This document shows, in pieces, positions 50,701 through 60,360 of a DNA stretch of 64,000 bases; position 1 is the first letter of the stretch; every line of letters begins with the position of its first letter. The stretch is from Patella vulgata (taxonomy: Eukaryota; Mollusca; Gastropoda; Patellidae). The stretch lies in NCBI RefSeq assembly GCF_932274485.2, contig NC_065886.2, positions 46,115,501 through 46,179,500 of the forward strand, written 5' to 3'. A model generated the notes under the pieces. That model made no database searches, was not told the DNA's origin, and saw only the letters and a list, made by a program, of their open reading frames with translations. A program made the position numbers and the translations under genes.

Positions 50701-53700
50701 GAATCTGAGGAATTCTGATTCATCCCTCAAGCTAAGTTCAACGAATGGTGATGGGCCGATATTGCATGATTGACCCTTTCCCAAAGAGAACCATGGCTGT
50801 GTCCCATAACATCGTTGCTAACCCTGTGATTGTTTAAGAATCTGTAAAGAATGTAATGATTGTGCCAAAACAACCTAGCTACTGCCAAAGGGTTTTCAGC
50901 TATATCATTAATATATATCAAGAACAATGGACGTTCTAAAACAGACCCTTGAGGAACACCATCAAAAACGTCACACAGTGAGGAAGAAGGCTTTTTAAAC
51001 ACTACGCGTCGCTTCCTTCATTTAACGTAACTGTCGAATCAGTTTAGAATATTTCCCTTAATTCCATAATTACAAGAAGTCACTGAAAACAAAACAACTA
51101 ACTTCGTTGTTCTACAGCGCATTCATTATTGAGATCTAAATTTCAAGTAACTGATGAATTGTTGAATGTTTGCGCAGAAATCCTGATTGATACTCCTGTA
51201 AATGTTGAGGATATGATATTTCATATGCAAAATATCAATAAATCATTCATGAAAATACTCTGTTTTCTTCAATCACAAAAATAAGGATCTATGAAACTGC
51301 TATGGTTTCTTAATAGACAGAAATATAGGTGTATGAAACAGCTATGTTTTCCTAATCACAAAAATTAAGGTCTATGAATTCGGTGTTGCTTGATTAATTT
51401 CCATGAAATTTCCGATCTGCTCGACTAGGCTAATGAAGATGGGCATACTCCATAGTGTGCTATGAGGGAAATTGTGTCCGGGACCTTTTACGTGCACGTC
51501 AATGTGTACGCGGGTCTTCTGTTTTTCTCCCCATCCGAACGACTATACGTTGTCCCTTGTCAGGCCCACTGTCCTGTTGTACCACTGATCAGGGGAAACC
51601 ACGCCGGAAAACCCCGATGAATTTTCTCGAGATATTAGAGATTGATTTTTTCGGCCAAGCCTCGGTCATCATTACTAAATTCTGTACGATAAAAAACATA
51701 GTCTCGATTATCCACTTTTTGATTTAATCATCAGTGAGCGTTGAACAGCAGATATAATTCAAATCCAGTGACAATCCGCCACATAAGATGACATCGAGAG
51801 TTGATTAAGGTCTTTTCATGTTAATAAATGTCTAATTAATAGTCTATATAACATTTCAGGCTTAAAGAAAGACCTACAATAGGCAGATTAAGCTCTTGCA
51901 TAATGCATGTTTAACTTTATATAAAATGTACCATGATGCTGTATTTATCTGTTTTGTATTTGATCATTTTTTTATATAATTAATTTCAGTTGGACTGTTG
52001 TGGAATAAATGAACAAGACGATTTTGATGATGTAACTATGATTTATAAAGGGGTTAACGTGAAGATACCACCAGCATGTTGTAAGATCGAACCTGGGGGA
52101 AAAACCTTACTAAACTGTGAAAACAATGCAACTAATTCTAATTCTCAGACTGAGGTTAGTACAGCTATTAAATAATAAACTATAAATATTAAATAAAAAC
52201 TATTAAATCTGACTAATTTGTATGGGACATTACTTTAATATGGGTATATCATTCTGGAGAGAGAAGACATAACCATTGATACGTTATTATTCTGCCCGGC
52301 TAGGTGCACCTCCCTTGCAGCCTTTGTTTAGAAAAAGGTAAACTCCTAAATAAGGTATTCAGATGGTGTGAATATAATACTCTGTGGTATCCGAAAATCG
52401 TCGATTTAGAAATTAAAATGTCGGTCAACTACTAGCTTAGTGTCTGTTCTCAAGCGGAGCTAAATGTAAGCTAAATATGCCAGGATGCCTTCATATAGAA
52501 TATGACTGCAATTTGTCTAGTTTCTTTCTTATTATTCATACACCTACTATTTTATTTTAAATACGTTGATTTGATTATTCATGTCAAAATCAAAAGACAA
52601 ACATTCTCTAAATGATAAGTTTTATATGGCTATTGAAACTATTATTTAGTAGTTGATTTTCATAGATTATTGGCAGTTGGAATTCGATATAAGAGTAGGC
52701 GATAGTGCCGCTGCCCGGGCAAAATTTCCCTCATAGCACACTGTATGGCGTTTGCCCGTCTCCATTAGCCCAGTATAGGAGAAGAACAGTAGGACGTTAA
52801 ACCCCATTTCATTTCATTTCATTTCATTTCATTTCATAGATTATAAAATATTGCACGTTTTCTTAATTTTGTATTTACAGGGATGTTACAATGCCTTTCA
52901 CGGAGTCTTAATGTCATCAGTTAATTGGCTTATTGGATATACAGTTCTATTTATATTGATACAGGTAGGTAATTTGATATTGTTGAGGAAACTTCTCTTT
53001 GAAAGAAAAACAAATCATCTACAAGGCAAAAGTTATATTGTTTGAATGTCTGTAATATATTGATTGGTCTAAAACCTGACCGGGTCATGGTTGCTTGACT
53101 ACAACTTGAACAATTTTTATACTAAACCAGAGGTGGCCAACCTTTAATACACCATGCGACAATTTGTCCATACAAGAATTCAGATGTTCGAACTATACAG
53201 CTCTTTTATGCCAGTTTATAACATTGCAAATGTTCTCAAAAACTGGCGGCGTATTTAACAGTTACGGAACAACTGCAGAACAAAAGCCAATCTTTCCTAG
53301 TTTTATTCATTAAACATATTTCTTTTATCTTAAACAGATTGAAAGAAAATATCATTGCTATAACAAAAATAGCTAAAAAAATGAAGAGGCTTACTTCCTA
53401 ACTTTATTATTATCACAAGTGTGCAAACTACTATATTGTGCAAGTTGAATATCTAATAGGAAATGAATGAATTGAAATTTGAGGTAAATTTTGCTCGGAC
53501 AGCGGCGCTACGTCCTATTCTTCAATCGAATTCCAACTGCCCAATGTTTCTTTTACGTGCACGCTAATGTGTACGCGGGACCTCGGTTTTGTCGTCCCAT
53601 CAGAATGACTATACGTTGCCCCTTGTCAGGACTTCTGTCCTGCACCACTGACAAGGCCAACATACGGGACCTCCGGCTTAGCGAGCCAATGTCTTACTCA

Positions 53701-55703
53701 CTGAGCCACCTAGGCCCTATAATAATGGTTTAATTCCGTTTAGTATTTACAAAGATATGTAGAATTGAAATTTCATAGATTTATGTTACTCACTGTGCAA
53801 TAATCCCGCCATTTGTCGCTTTCGAAAGTTTAATGACAGGCTGGTTTAAATCCGCTTGAATCCAGGCTGGGATATTATCTGGCGTTGGTATTTGGATTTC
53901 TTAATCAAGCTTTAGTACGTTTTAAACCATGAAGTCGGTCACTGACAGTTACGTGGTTTAATCGATCCTCAGTTTGTCCCCTCTTAAACCTTATGGATTT
54001 TCTCCGGTTTCCTCCCACAGCTAAATAATAAAGAAATTAATCAACAACTTTCGTGATCTCATCGGACGACTTAGCTACATTCGGCTTATGTTTCGTTTTT
54101 ACCAGCAATCTTTTCAAGATTTCATAAATTATGGCCGTAAATGAGTAGCTAACTCGGCATTTTGCAATTGAATGATTCCGAATGTCAATAGCGGCCTTCC
54201 TAATCCCCATTTCTTATTTCCTTCAACCCACATTCCGTGTGAATTAGAAACTATATAGTGACATTGGGGGCTGTGAAACATAACAGGGATGTGGTCATAA
54301 CGGCCCTATGCCATAACAGTCAAAACCAGGTGTGGTCAAAACGGCACTACTTTAGTCATAACGGCCAAACAGTTGGTTATAGCGGCCATAACACACAATA
54401 TTACCTTTTTATGATGATTAATTATACAGAAACAATGTATAAAAGCCAGACCCCTTATCAACAGTTCCGCTTAGCGATTTAAGAACTCTTGAAGAATTTT
54501 TCAAATGGCGTAAAGAATTATATTTAAGTCAGGATGTTGTGGGGGTCTCTAGCCTTTCTTGATATGGTAGGTACAACTAGATCAAGGCGCGCCTGAGTAA
54601 ATGGCTCAAGCCATATACCTTTTTGAAAGTAATATTGTGTGACACTATACCCCGTGTCACAAAAGTTTATCCTTCGTCATGACACTAAAAGTTTTAATAA
54701 GAAAATGTGACAGTGTCTTGTGTCACTCAAGTCTGGATAATCTCGACTTCACTCACGTGTACGTTTTTACTTAATAGAGACTTTTGGCAAGCGTAAAAGG
54801 TCCGGATAACATTGTCGTGTCCTTTTACCGTCTTTTTGGCTACTTTTAGACGCCGAAATGTTGTATCGTAGCTTTTTAATGAATCTTTGTGTATTCTAGA
54901 ACACGAAGTTGTATATTTGATGTGATTTAGGGAGGCGGAACCTTGCAAATCTGGTAAAGAGGTATAAACTTTCTGGAATGATACATTAGTGAAATCAACA
55001 ATTGCAGTCGAGTCGAAATCGAAGATTTTAAATAAGATTCGACATTAATTTTTTTTTAATAGCCCAGCTCTAATAGGCACTTGACTAGTACTGATGGTGA
55101 TCTTGGTAGATATCTGCCATCATCCTGTAATAGAACTAAGCTCAGCTGATCGACGCACACGTACGCTACGCAAAAATCTGCCAAAACTCTAAAACTACAT
55201 TGACGCAACGTATCACGTATACGATACGGATACGTGATACGGATGGGAAAATTCCGCTTGTCAAAAGTCTCTAATGTGTGTATATTTCTCATACGTGTCA
55301 CGGCACAAGGATACGACAGCACGTATCGAACAGCTTTCATACGGAAAAGGTCCATACAACATCGTCTTTTTACCGTCTTTTTTGCTATTTTTCGCACTGA
55401 AATGTTGTACCATAGCGTTTTTGTGAATCTTTGTGTATCCTAAAACATGAAGGTGTATATTTGATGTTATTTTATCCATGATAAAGAATGGAATTTAATC
55501 ATTATTTTTGATGAATGTTTCTCGAAATTTTCATATGTTTCCCGTCTGTCTGCATGCTTGTTGATCTACGTATTAAATTTAGGGAGTGCACTTTGCAAAT
55601 CTGTAAATGGTGAAACTAGTGTTATTTATTTTAGGTTCTGCAATTCTGTGCTTCCTACCACGTGGTTGTAAATTATGAAAGAATTGGATATCTCCGCATT
55701 TAA
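44669..55703 (+). CDS. Tetraspanin, seven-exon gene TSPAN-2 (full span)
   Basis: Paralog of TSPAN-1 in the same orientation and with the same exon structure. Exons: 44669-44749, 46141-46401, 46560-46634, 47589-47690, 51990-52154, 52881-52964 and 55635-55703. All junctions are GT-AG, phase 0. Product 278 residues, one codon longer in the first extracellular loop (FFLKKPFLGKYF). All six large-loop cysteines are kept (CCG, PACC, C, GC). About 20 residues differ from TSPAN-1. The small loop gains an N-S-T sequon at about N67, where TSPAN-1 has N-P-T. The open reading running straight from intron 1 into exon 2 (from 46063) is not the true start, because the TSPAN-1 counterpart has a stop there. 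No insertion lies near the start codon, so its ancestral promoter is probably intact. Confidence 0.92.
44750..46140 (+). other. TSPAN-2 intron 1
   Basis: 1.4 kb. Contains R3-like repeat pieces at about 45010-45060 (CAATCAGCGGCCATAATCC) and 45690-45905. The last 240 bp match the end of TSPAN-1 intron 1. Confidence 0.65.
45690..45905. repeat. Dispersed repeat R3, copy 2
   Basis: ATAAAAATTGTTACTTTTAGAG, GGTCATAATCCATTAAGTAAC and AAAATCTGATTAAAAAAAATGTGACC correspond to the other R3 copies. Confidence 0.55.
46141..46401 (+). CDS. TSPAN-2 exon 2
   Basis: 87 codons: second half of TM1, small loop with one extra lysine and an N-S-T sequon, and TM2 ending ACAGACKSLPLLVL. Acceptor AATTTTTCAG, donor CTG|GTAAGT. 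Confidence 0.93.
46560..46634 (+). CDS. TSPAN-2 exon 3
   Basis: TM3, FNVLILAMIIAEITVASLVI then PASSP; only P120 to A changes compared with TSPAN-1. Confidence 0.92.
46732..46825 (-). mobile_element. SINE A, decayed copy in TSPAN-2 intron 3
   Basis: GGGTTTAACGTTCACTC, CAGGTCATTTCGGGACTAAC and TTTATTTCAATAATTCGG are the SINE A 3' region reversed, at the same intron position as 26706-26850. Confidence 0.75.
46871..47210 (-). mobile_element. SINE B with 10-bp target duplication in TSPAN-2 intron 3
   Basis: GTATATATAA at 46861-46870 and 47211-47220. From ATGAAATGAAATGGGGTTT to GACTAGCGAGCCAGG; the outermost tRNA-like head bases are missing. TSPAN-1 lacks this copy, so it inserted after the duplication. 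Confidence 0.88.
47589..47690 (+). CDS. TSPAN-2 exon 4
   Basis: Protein sequence identical to TSPAN-1 exon 4, 34 codons, with five silent differences. Donor GGG|GTAAGT. Confidence 0.93.
48899..50367 (-). mobile_element. Tc1/mariner-like transposon with frameshifted transposase
   Basis: The minus strand encodes an N-terminal helix-turn-helix (MRRLTQNERLRALGMLQIG, then VVARTMNVSQSVISRLWSRY) at 50134-49814. A middle part has VMFSDESRFTVD (first catalytic aspartate) at 49845-49600. The C-terminal part has FIFQNDNARCHRAR (second aspartate) and PDVSPIEHVWDMLG (glutamate) at 49564-49115. The middle part is in a different frame, so there are two frameshifts. Ends are tentative: TACTATTAAAA at the left and TTTTGAATAGTA at the right, each next to TA. 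All three catalytic acids are still visible, so it is younger or less eroded than 30147-31340. Confidence 0.8.
50600..51060 (-). mobile_element. LINE reverse-transcriptase fragment in TSPAN-2 intron 4
   Basis: The minus strand encodes SLCDVFDGVPQGSVLERPLF then LIYINDIAE, the GVPQGSVLG/P motif region. It is the counterpart of 27540-28000, without the 125-bp internal duplication found there. Confidence 0.75.
51270..51382. repeat. About 48-bp tandem repeat, about 2.5 units
   Basis: ATCTATGAAACTGCTATGGTT, GTGTATGAAACAGCTATGTTT and GGTCTATGAATTCGGTG mark successive units. Confidence 0.6.
51415..51665 (-). mobile_element. SINE B, decayed copy
   Basis: GGCTAATGAAGATGGGCATAC, GTGCTATGAGGGAAATT, CCTTTTACGTGCACGTCAATG, CACTGATCAGGGGAAACCA; head and tail eroded and a middle part deleted. 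Confidence 0.75.
51680..51914. mobile_element. TTAA MITE family P1, truncated copy 4 (reverse orientation)
   Basis: Ends with GCTCTTGCATAATGCATGTTTAA, and GCCTGAAATG and AGTCTCGATTATCCA blocks are inverted relative to 86-474. The other end is missing. Confidence 0.7.
51990..52154 (+). CDS. TSPAN-2 exon 5
   Basis: Core of the large loop, LDCCGINEQDDFDD, KIPPACCKIEPGG and LLNCENNATN. Differs from TSPAN-1 at R/K and A/E only. Confidence 0.95.
52677..52838 (+). mobile_element. SINE B, 5'-truncated copy in TSPAN-2 intron 5
   Basis: From GGCAGTTGGAATTCGATATAAG through GCAAAATTTCCCTCATAGC to GGACGTTAAACCCCATTTC and five ATTTC repeats. CATAGATTAT flanks it at both ends (about 52660-52670 and 52837-52848), a likely target duplication. 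Absent from TSPAN-1. Confidence 0.82.
52881..52964 (+). CDS. TSPAN-2 exon 6
   Basis: Final loop cysteine and TM4: GCYNAFHGVLMSSVNWLIGY then TVLFILIQ. The TM4 face differs clearly from TSPAN-1. Confidence 0.92.
53459..53720 (-). mobile_element. SINE B, decayed copy
   Basis: AATTTTGCTCGGACAGCGGC, TTTTACGTGCACGCTAATG, CACTGACAAGGCCAAC and TTACTCACTGAGCCACC keep family order with several internal deletions. Confidence 0.75.
54777..55271. mobile_element. MITE with GAGACTTTTGGC ends, copy 2
   Basis: GAGACTTTTGGCAAGCG at the left and CGCTTGTCAAAAGTCTC at the right, TA on both sides. Interior blocks match 18730-19395 with part missing. Confidence 0.75.
55275..55610. repeat. Tandem partial duplicate of the MITE interior
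   Basis: Directly after the right end of 54777-55271 the internal sequence of copy 1 starts again (GTGTGTATATTTCTCATACG, CTGAAATGTTGTACCATAGC, CATGAAGGTGTATATTTGATG). It runs almost to TSPAN-2 exon 7 without its own ends. Confidence 0.7.
55635..55703 (+). CDS. TSPAN-2 exon 7
   Basis: VLQFCASYHVVVNYERIGYL then RI and stop. Two residues differ from TSPAN-1. A MITE-derived repeat ends only about 25 bp before the acceptor TTATTTTAG. Confidence 0.9.
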   Translation, partial: VLQFCASYHVVVNYERIGYLRI

Positions 55704-55973
55704 TAAAAGGTGGGACTTTCTCTTAACGATAAGTTAAGTTGCAAAAATACTTATTAACTTTATAAGTGATACATTATATTGTATATCTGCTTTTATGATT
55801 TATTCAGTTTAACAGTTGATGACACGACAATAACACAGTAAGTCATACACCTATTACAACTAAATACAGAACATAAACAGGAGTGTATATTTCCTCTATT
55901 TCAGAGTCTTAGAAAATGAAGAAATAAAAGGAATTGAAGATTTTATCCGAATATATATTTAAATTATTTCAGT

Positions 55974-56309
55974 CTGATTAAAATGCAGATCTATATTTCG
56001 TTTCGTTTCGTTTTTTTTATACTTCCGATGGCCTCTGTAGTGGGAGGTCGCGTCAGAGGTCATACGATCGGTTTTTGACCCTACGACGTCAAACATTTGA
56101 TTCACCAATCAGCGTTGATGTTTCTAGTGGGCTACCCACAGTTCCGTGCCAAAAACTCGCCGTAACAGACCTTTTCATTGGCTAATTCCCCACATCACTC
56201 AGAACGCTTGTTATATAATAACTCCACCAGATCCTAGTGTAGTAATGACAAGCAAACGAAATTTTGAACTACACGAAACGAAACGAAATAGGATCTGCGT
56301 TTTAATCAG
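55974..56309. mobile_element. MITE with CTGATTAAAA ends, downstream of TSPAN-2
   Basis: CTGATTAAAATGCAGATC plus CGTTTCGTTTCG at the left is mirrored by CGAAACGAAACG and GATCTGCGTTTTAATCAG at the right. 336 bp. The matching place after TSPAN-1 (about 32222-32240) reads through without it. Confidence 0.82.
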
Positions 56310-56389
56310 ATTGAAATTATATGGGTGGGGCTATTAAATTAAACCAGTTTACCCGTCTCTTGGAAACACAATAACTGTATACTCAGTTA

Positions 56390-57180
56390 TTTGAAAAGTG
56401 TGGCATTCATATACATGTATTACACAAAACAGGGCTTTATAACCAATCAATCCATTTTAGAGGTGTGTCAGAAATATAATCTAGAAATAAACTGTTATAT
56501 AGTTTGGAAACAGAATAATATAACCCAAGCGGCGATACCACATAGCTGGAAAGACATAATAAATACTCATTCAAATCCTGATGATTGTATTCCAGAATAC
56601 ACCTTTAAAATGGATGACATTCTGCTTTCACTCTTAAACATACATTATGCAAGAGCTAAATCTGCCTACTGCGGGTCTTTTTTTAGGCACGAAATGTTAA
56701 CTAAATTATTAATTAGACATTAATTAACATATCCAGACCATAATTAACTCTCGATGCCATCGCTAGCCTGCGATATTTAGTGGCTTGGAATATATTTTTG
56801 AGAAATAATTAAACGTAAAAATGAATAACGGCTAAAAGCTAATATCTCGGTTTAGAGTGGAGCAATTTGATTGAAGTTCTCAGCATATTCTATTTACGTT
56901 ATCTATTTCGTAACTACTATAGTGAGAACTGTCAACTCGTTGTCTAATCTCCCATAATGCACCTTTAATGATTTTAAAACCAAAGTATGATACTAACTAT
57001 TATTAAAAAGTGTATATGTAAAGAAGCCACATATGTAAAATTTTGGAACAATAAATTTGTACAGTTTTTAATACAGACCTTTAGAAGATACATAATTTCA
57101 CATAATCATAAAACTATAAATAAAAATAGAATCAAACGGAACAGTTACACTTGATTTATGAGCACTTAAGAAATTTTGAA
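56390..57180 (+). mobile_element. LINE pol fragment split by a MITE
   Basis: A reading near 56400-56630 (FITNQSILEVCQKYNLEINC, then AAIPHSWKDII) resembles the region after the reverse transcriptase in L1/Tx1-type LINEs (SYEEFKEKYN...IPKEWK pattern, from memory). It resumes after the P1 MITE with KPH...FGTIN-like remains. Tentative. Confidence 0.4.
56634..56968. mobile_element. TTAA MITE family P1, copy 5
   Basis: TTAAACATACATTATGCAAG at the left, CCCATAATGCACCTTTAA at the right, TTAA on both edges, 335 bp. Very close to the copy at 38124-38527 at the left end. Confidence 0.8.
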
Positions 57181-59340
57181 ATAATTATGTATTGTATATA
57201 AATTGGCAAATATTTTAATATTATGCATATATGATTTTAATGTTTTACCGTAAATATGTGAAATCCAAAATCCATCATAAAAGTACTCGTATTTTTAAAA
57301 TCATCCATTTTATTATGTCTCTTTATAAAAATAATTTAATTATTTGTCAACGCTGATATTGACTGTACTGTATGTATAACACGTATTATGTGAATAAATA
57401 CCTTTACAAGAGAGAAAAAAAAAATCAAACTAAAGAGTCACGTTTTGAAAAGACCAAAAAAGGTTTATTATATTTAATAAATATCACTACAATGGACGGC
57501 GCCCTATTCCGGGCTATCGATAATAATCAACCAATCAAAACTAAGATTAATAGTTACATCAACAAACTGTTGACGTCAGACGGCACTAGTCTTTCATGCA
57601 GATACTCTTTGCGGAACATTGGCCAATCATTGGCACATGTCATAAAACCGACAAAGACAGTGGTTTTTTCCCGACCATTTCGATAACGACAGTTGTATGC
57701 GGGACTTGCGTGGTGAATTGTTTGGGCTACACTTAGTTTGGAATAAAACGTTTAGATCAAGATGTCATTCTAACCATGTTCAGCTATGGCCTCAGACAGA
57801 ATAAAAAGTCGAAATCGTCAAAGATCGGCTTGAGCAGGGCACTATTCTAAATGTAAATTATGTCTCAACTGAACTAGATGATGTATTTATAATACACGGT
57901 GCACTATGGCGTCACACATTTGGATACAATGTGGGCCCCTCACTACCAATTTGTATGTTCATATTAAATCATGATTAAATGTATTAATACCGATTTTCAG
58001 TGGATACAAAAAAATTAATTATCATAATTATATACATTAATGTAGTTTCTACAGAACGGCTTGTTTACACGGACCTATCCTTTTAGATACAAGAAAACAT
58101 ATACAATGCAATCGTCAAGGTATATAATACACGTTTTCCAGACAGAAATAATTTTTTCCATTAGCATTTCAAAAGGTAACACAGAGAATTGGTAGTCCTT
58201 TAAATATAAAAACTAGGGGGTGGGGGGCTAGGAGCTAACAACCTGAGCTAATATCTATCTTGGTTTTAATCGCACACTTGTGCGTGACAAGGCGAAGGGT
58301 CATTGGTTTTCTTTGGGTTCGTCAATAATTGACCTTGCTCTCAATTTACATCTAAATATACCCTGATGACAAACCACTTTGGCTCGATGACTTTTGTTGA
58401 AGCATCTTGTTAAGTTAAGTGTCTGTTGTATCTCTTTCTTTTGGTGTATCAGCATCTTGAATCTCATTTTAATATTAAAGATATACACACTCCTGTTTAG
58501 CATTCAAATTTGCGGATGATTTGTCTTAAAGATCCTTGGTGTGAAACATCATTCCCGGGATATTTACCAAGCGAATAACCCTCCGTGGTTAGGTTAGGAT
58601 TGATGGCACAATCAGATGGAACCAATTGAGCAAAATCGCGATATCTTTGTAAATGGTTATATGTTTTTATCTGATAAATTCATTACACCATGTCATCTCT
58701 TTCACTTGGTAGCTTTATACTGACAGTTGATCACGACTTTCTGAAAGGTGTATACTATCACTGTAACGTTGATATCGTTGACTAAGCAGCAAATAACTGT
58801 TATAAATAAAAAAAATACGACACTAATAGATCAAAAGTCATCAGTTTATATACATGTGTATTAGTTAGTTAAAATTGTTAGTAATCAGTCAGTATAGTAG
58901 TTAGTAAGTAGGTGTTTTGTCACGAAGGTGTTAAAACTGTGACTATTGAATGATATACACAACTATTGTCCAGGTTTGTGCATTCAATAGTGATGGGTGT
59001 TCTAAATAGTCACGCTTTTACGCCAGTAGGGACATCTTTTACTGCTAGTTACACACCTGCTAATTAACGTCAACTATATTTTCTAACTATTTTCTATACA
59101 TACTAAACATTAGTGTAGAATACTGGCCACTTATATGATTTAATGACAAAATTTCTTATTACTAAAAGGCCTTCATTAGTCAACGGTATCAGCTTACCAG
59201 TGTATGTTGCGCAGGGATACACATGGTCTTTGAAATGGAAACGCTGAGTACATTGAGCGAACCATGCAACGGTAATTTAATCTTTTTGTCTTTTAACTCT
59301 AACCAGCGGCTGCCAGACAGGATACCCCCCCCCCCCTATT
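57181..59340. other. Intergenic, nothing convincing
   Basis: The 104-codon ORF at 57372-57686 has no motif and uses AT-rich codons. A SINE A-like scrap lies near 58225-58320. A short hairpin, ACTATTGAATG/CATTCAATAGT, occurs at about 58943-58992. A poly-C run is at 59325-59337. Confidence 0.45.
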
Positions 59341-59379
59341 TTGAAAGAGATGGATAGAGAACAAGCTAAAAAACAAACG

Positions 59380-59800
59380 TGATTTTTTGTATAATCAGGG
59401 GCAGAAAGTTATGGCATGAAATGTGCAAATATCAAAAAGGACAGAGATCTTTGGGATATAAAGATATGTTTTAAGCTTCATCAAAATCGGATAAAAATTG
59501 TGACCTCTAGAGGGTCCACAACCTTCGTATTACACACTTCTACACAATTTGCGCTCAAGGAGCGGCCATTTTGTCGGGCAGTTTCATTTCGATTTTCCCG
59601 AAATACGAATTCAACCTTCATTATGGTGGAATGGTGATATATTTAAACGGTTTTTTAAAGTCGGAAAAAAAATTGTGGCCTCTAGCGAATGCGCAAGCTA
59701 AAAACGCGATTTTTCGTACAATCAGTGGCCATAATTCAGGAAGTTATGGTCCGATATATGCGCGGATATCGGTTCGAGATTCTTTACTATGATCTCGCAG
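59380..59800. repeat. Dispersed repeat R3, copy 3
   Basis: Longest copy. Two internal passes of a similar block occur: ATCGGATAAAAATTGTGACC with TCTAGAGGGTCCACAACC, and CGCGATTTTTCGTACAATC with GCCATAATTCAGGAAGTTA. Small ORFs across it are not gene-like. Confidence 0.65.
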
Positions 59801-59996
59801 GAAGTCAAATCCTATAATTTATAATGCAACAGCAGCTTGTTTGAATGTAATTGATTACGTTTGTCCCAAACTCCAAACCAAACTTTCCTTTTGGTTTCAT
59901 AATTATGTTCGCTGTCGGCAAGTCTAATTTCATACTAATTTCATGAGGGTCTTTTCATTTTTATATACAATTCTAAGGCACACTTTCCATCTAAGC

Positions 59997-60283
59997 CAGT
60001 GGTTCTCAACCCTTTTTTTTGCTGACGGCACACCCTGGAACACATGTAAAAATAACGGCACACCTGGCTAAATATATATGAAAAATATTTAAATTTTGCA
60101 AAATAAAAACGTGGTAAGTCAGACGGCATACAACCGTAGACACAGACTAGTTATAGACACATAGAATGACTCAAACAAAATAAAGAAAAACACAGCTATG
60201 AACTTACCAGTAGACACCAGTGAATAGTCAACTGGGATTACATGGTTTTAGTATCTTTTACCACATTTTCTTGAGAATCACAG
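59997..60283. mobile_element. hAT MITE with perfect 8-bp target duplication
   Basis: The left end CAGTGGTTCTCAACC is a typical hAT terminus and the right end TTGAGAATCACAG is its inverse with two changes. ATCTAAGC is duplicated at 59989-59996 and 60284-60291. 287 bp, non-coding. Confidence 0.9.
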
Positions 60284-60360
60284 ATCTAAGCGTTTCCATG
60301 CTCGATTTTTTGAATTTCCATGTGTACAGAAAAATCGCTAATAATTTTGAGGAATCCAAC

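Larger units (their letters stand above)
47691..51989 (+). other. TSPAN-2 intron 4
   Basis: 4.3 kb with a Tc1-like transposon (48899-50367), a LINE fragment (50600-51060), a SINE B fragment and a P1 MITE fragment. The stretch 47760-48890 is AT-rich with no recognised feature. Confidence 0.6.
52965..55634 (+). other. TSPAN-2 intron 6
   Basis: 2.7 kb. A hAT-like terminus, CAGAGGTGGCCAACC, occurs at 53128 without a visible partner end. SINE B (53459-53720), a SINE A-like scrap (about 53950-54035: TTTTCTCCGGTTTCCTCCCA) and a MITE cluster (54777-55610) follow. 54240-54720 is unassigned. Confidence 0.55.

Noticed and set aside
53128-53142. hAT terminus CAGAGGTGGCCAACC as a full element
   Set aside because: No matching inverse end or 8-bp duplication was found downstream, so only the terminus is noted.
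57372-57686. 104-codon ORF as a gene
   Set aside because: Lysine/asparagine-rich AT-driven composition at the start, no motif, no paralog in the window.
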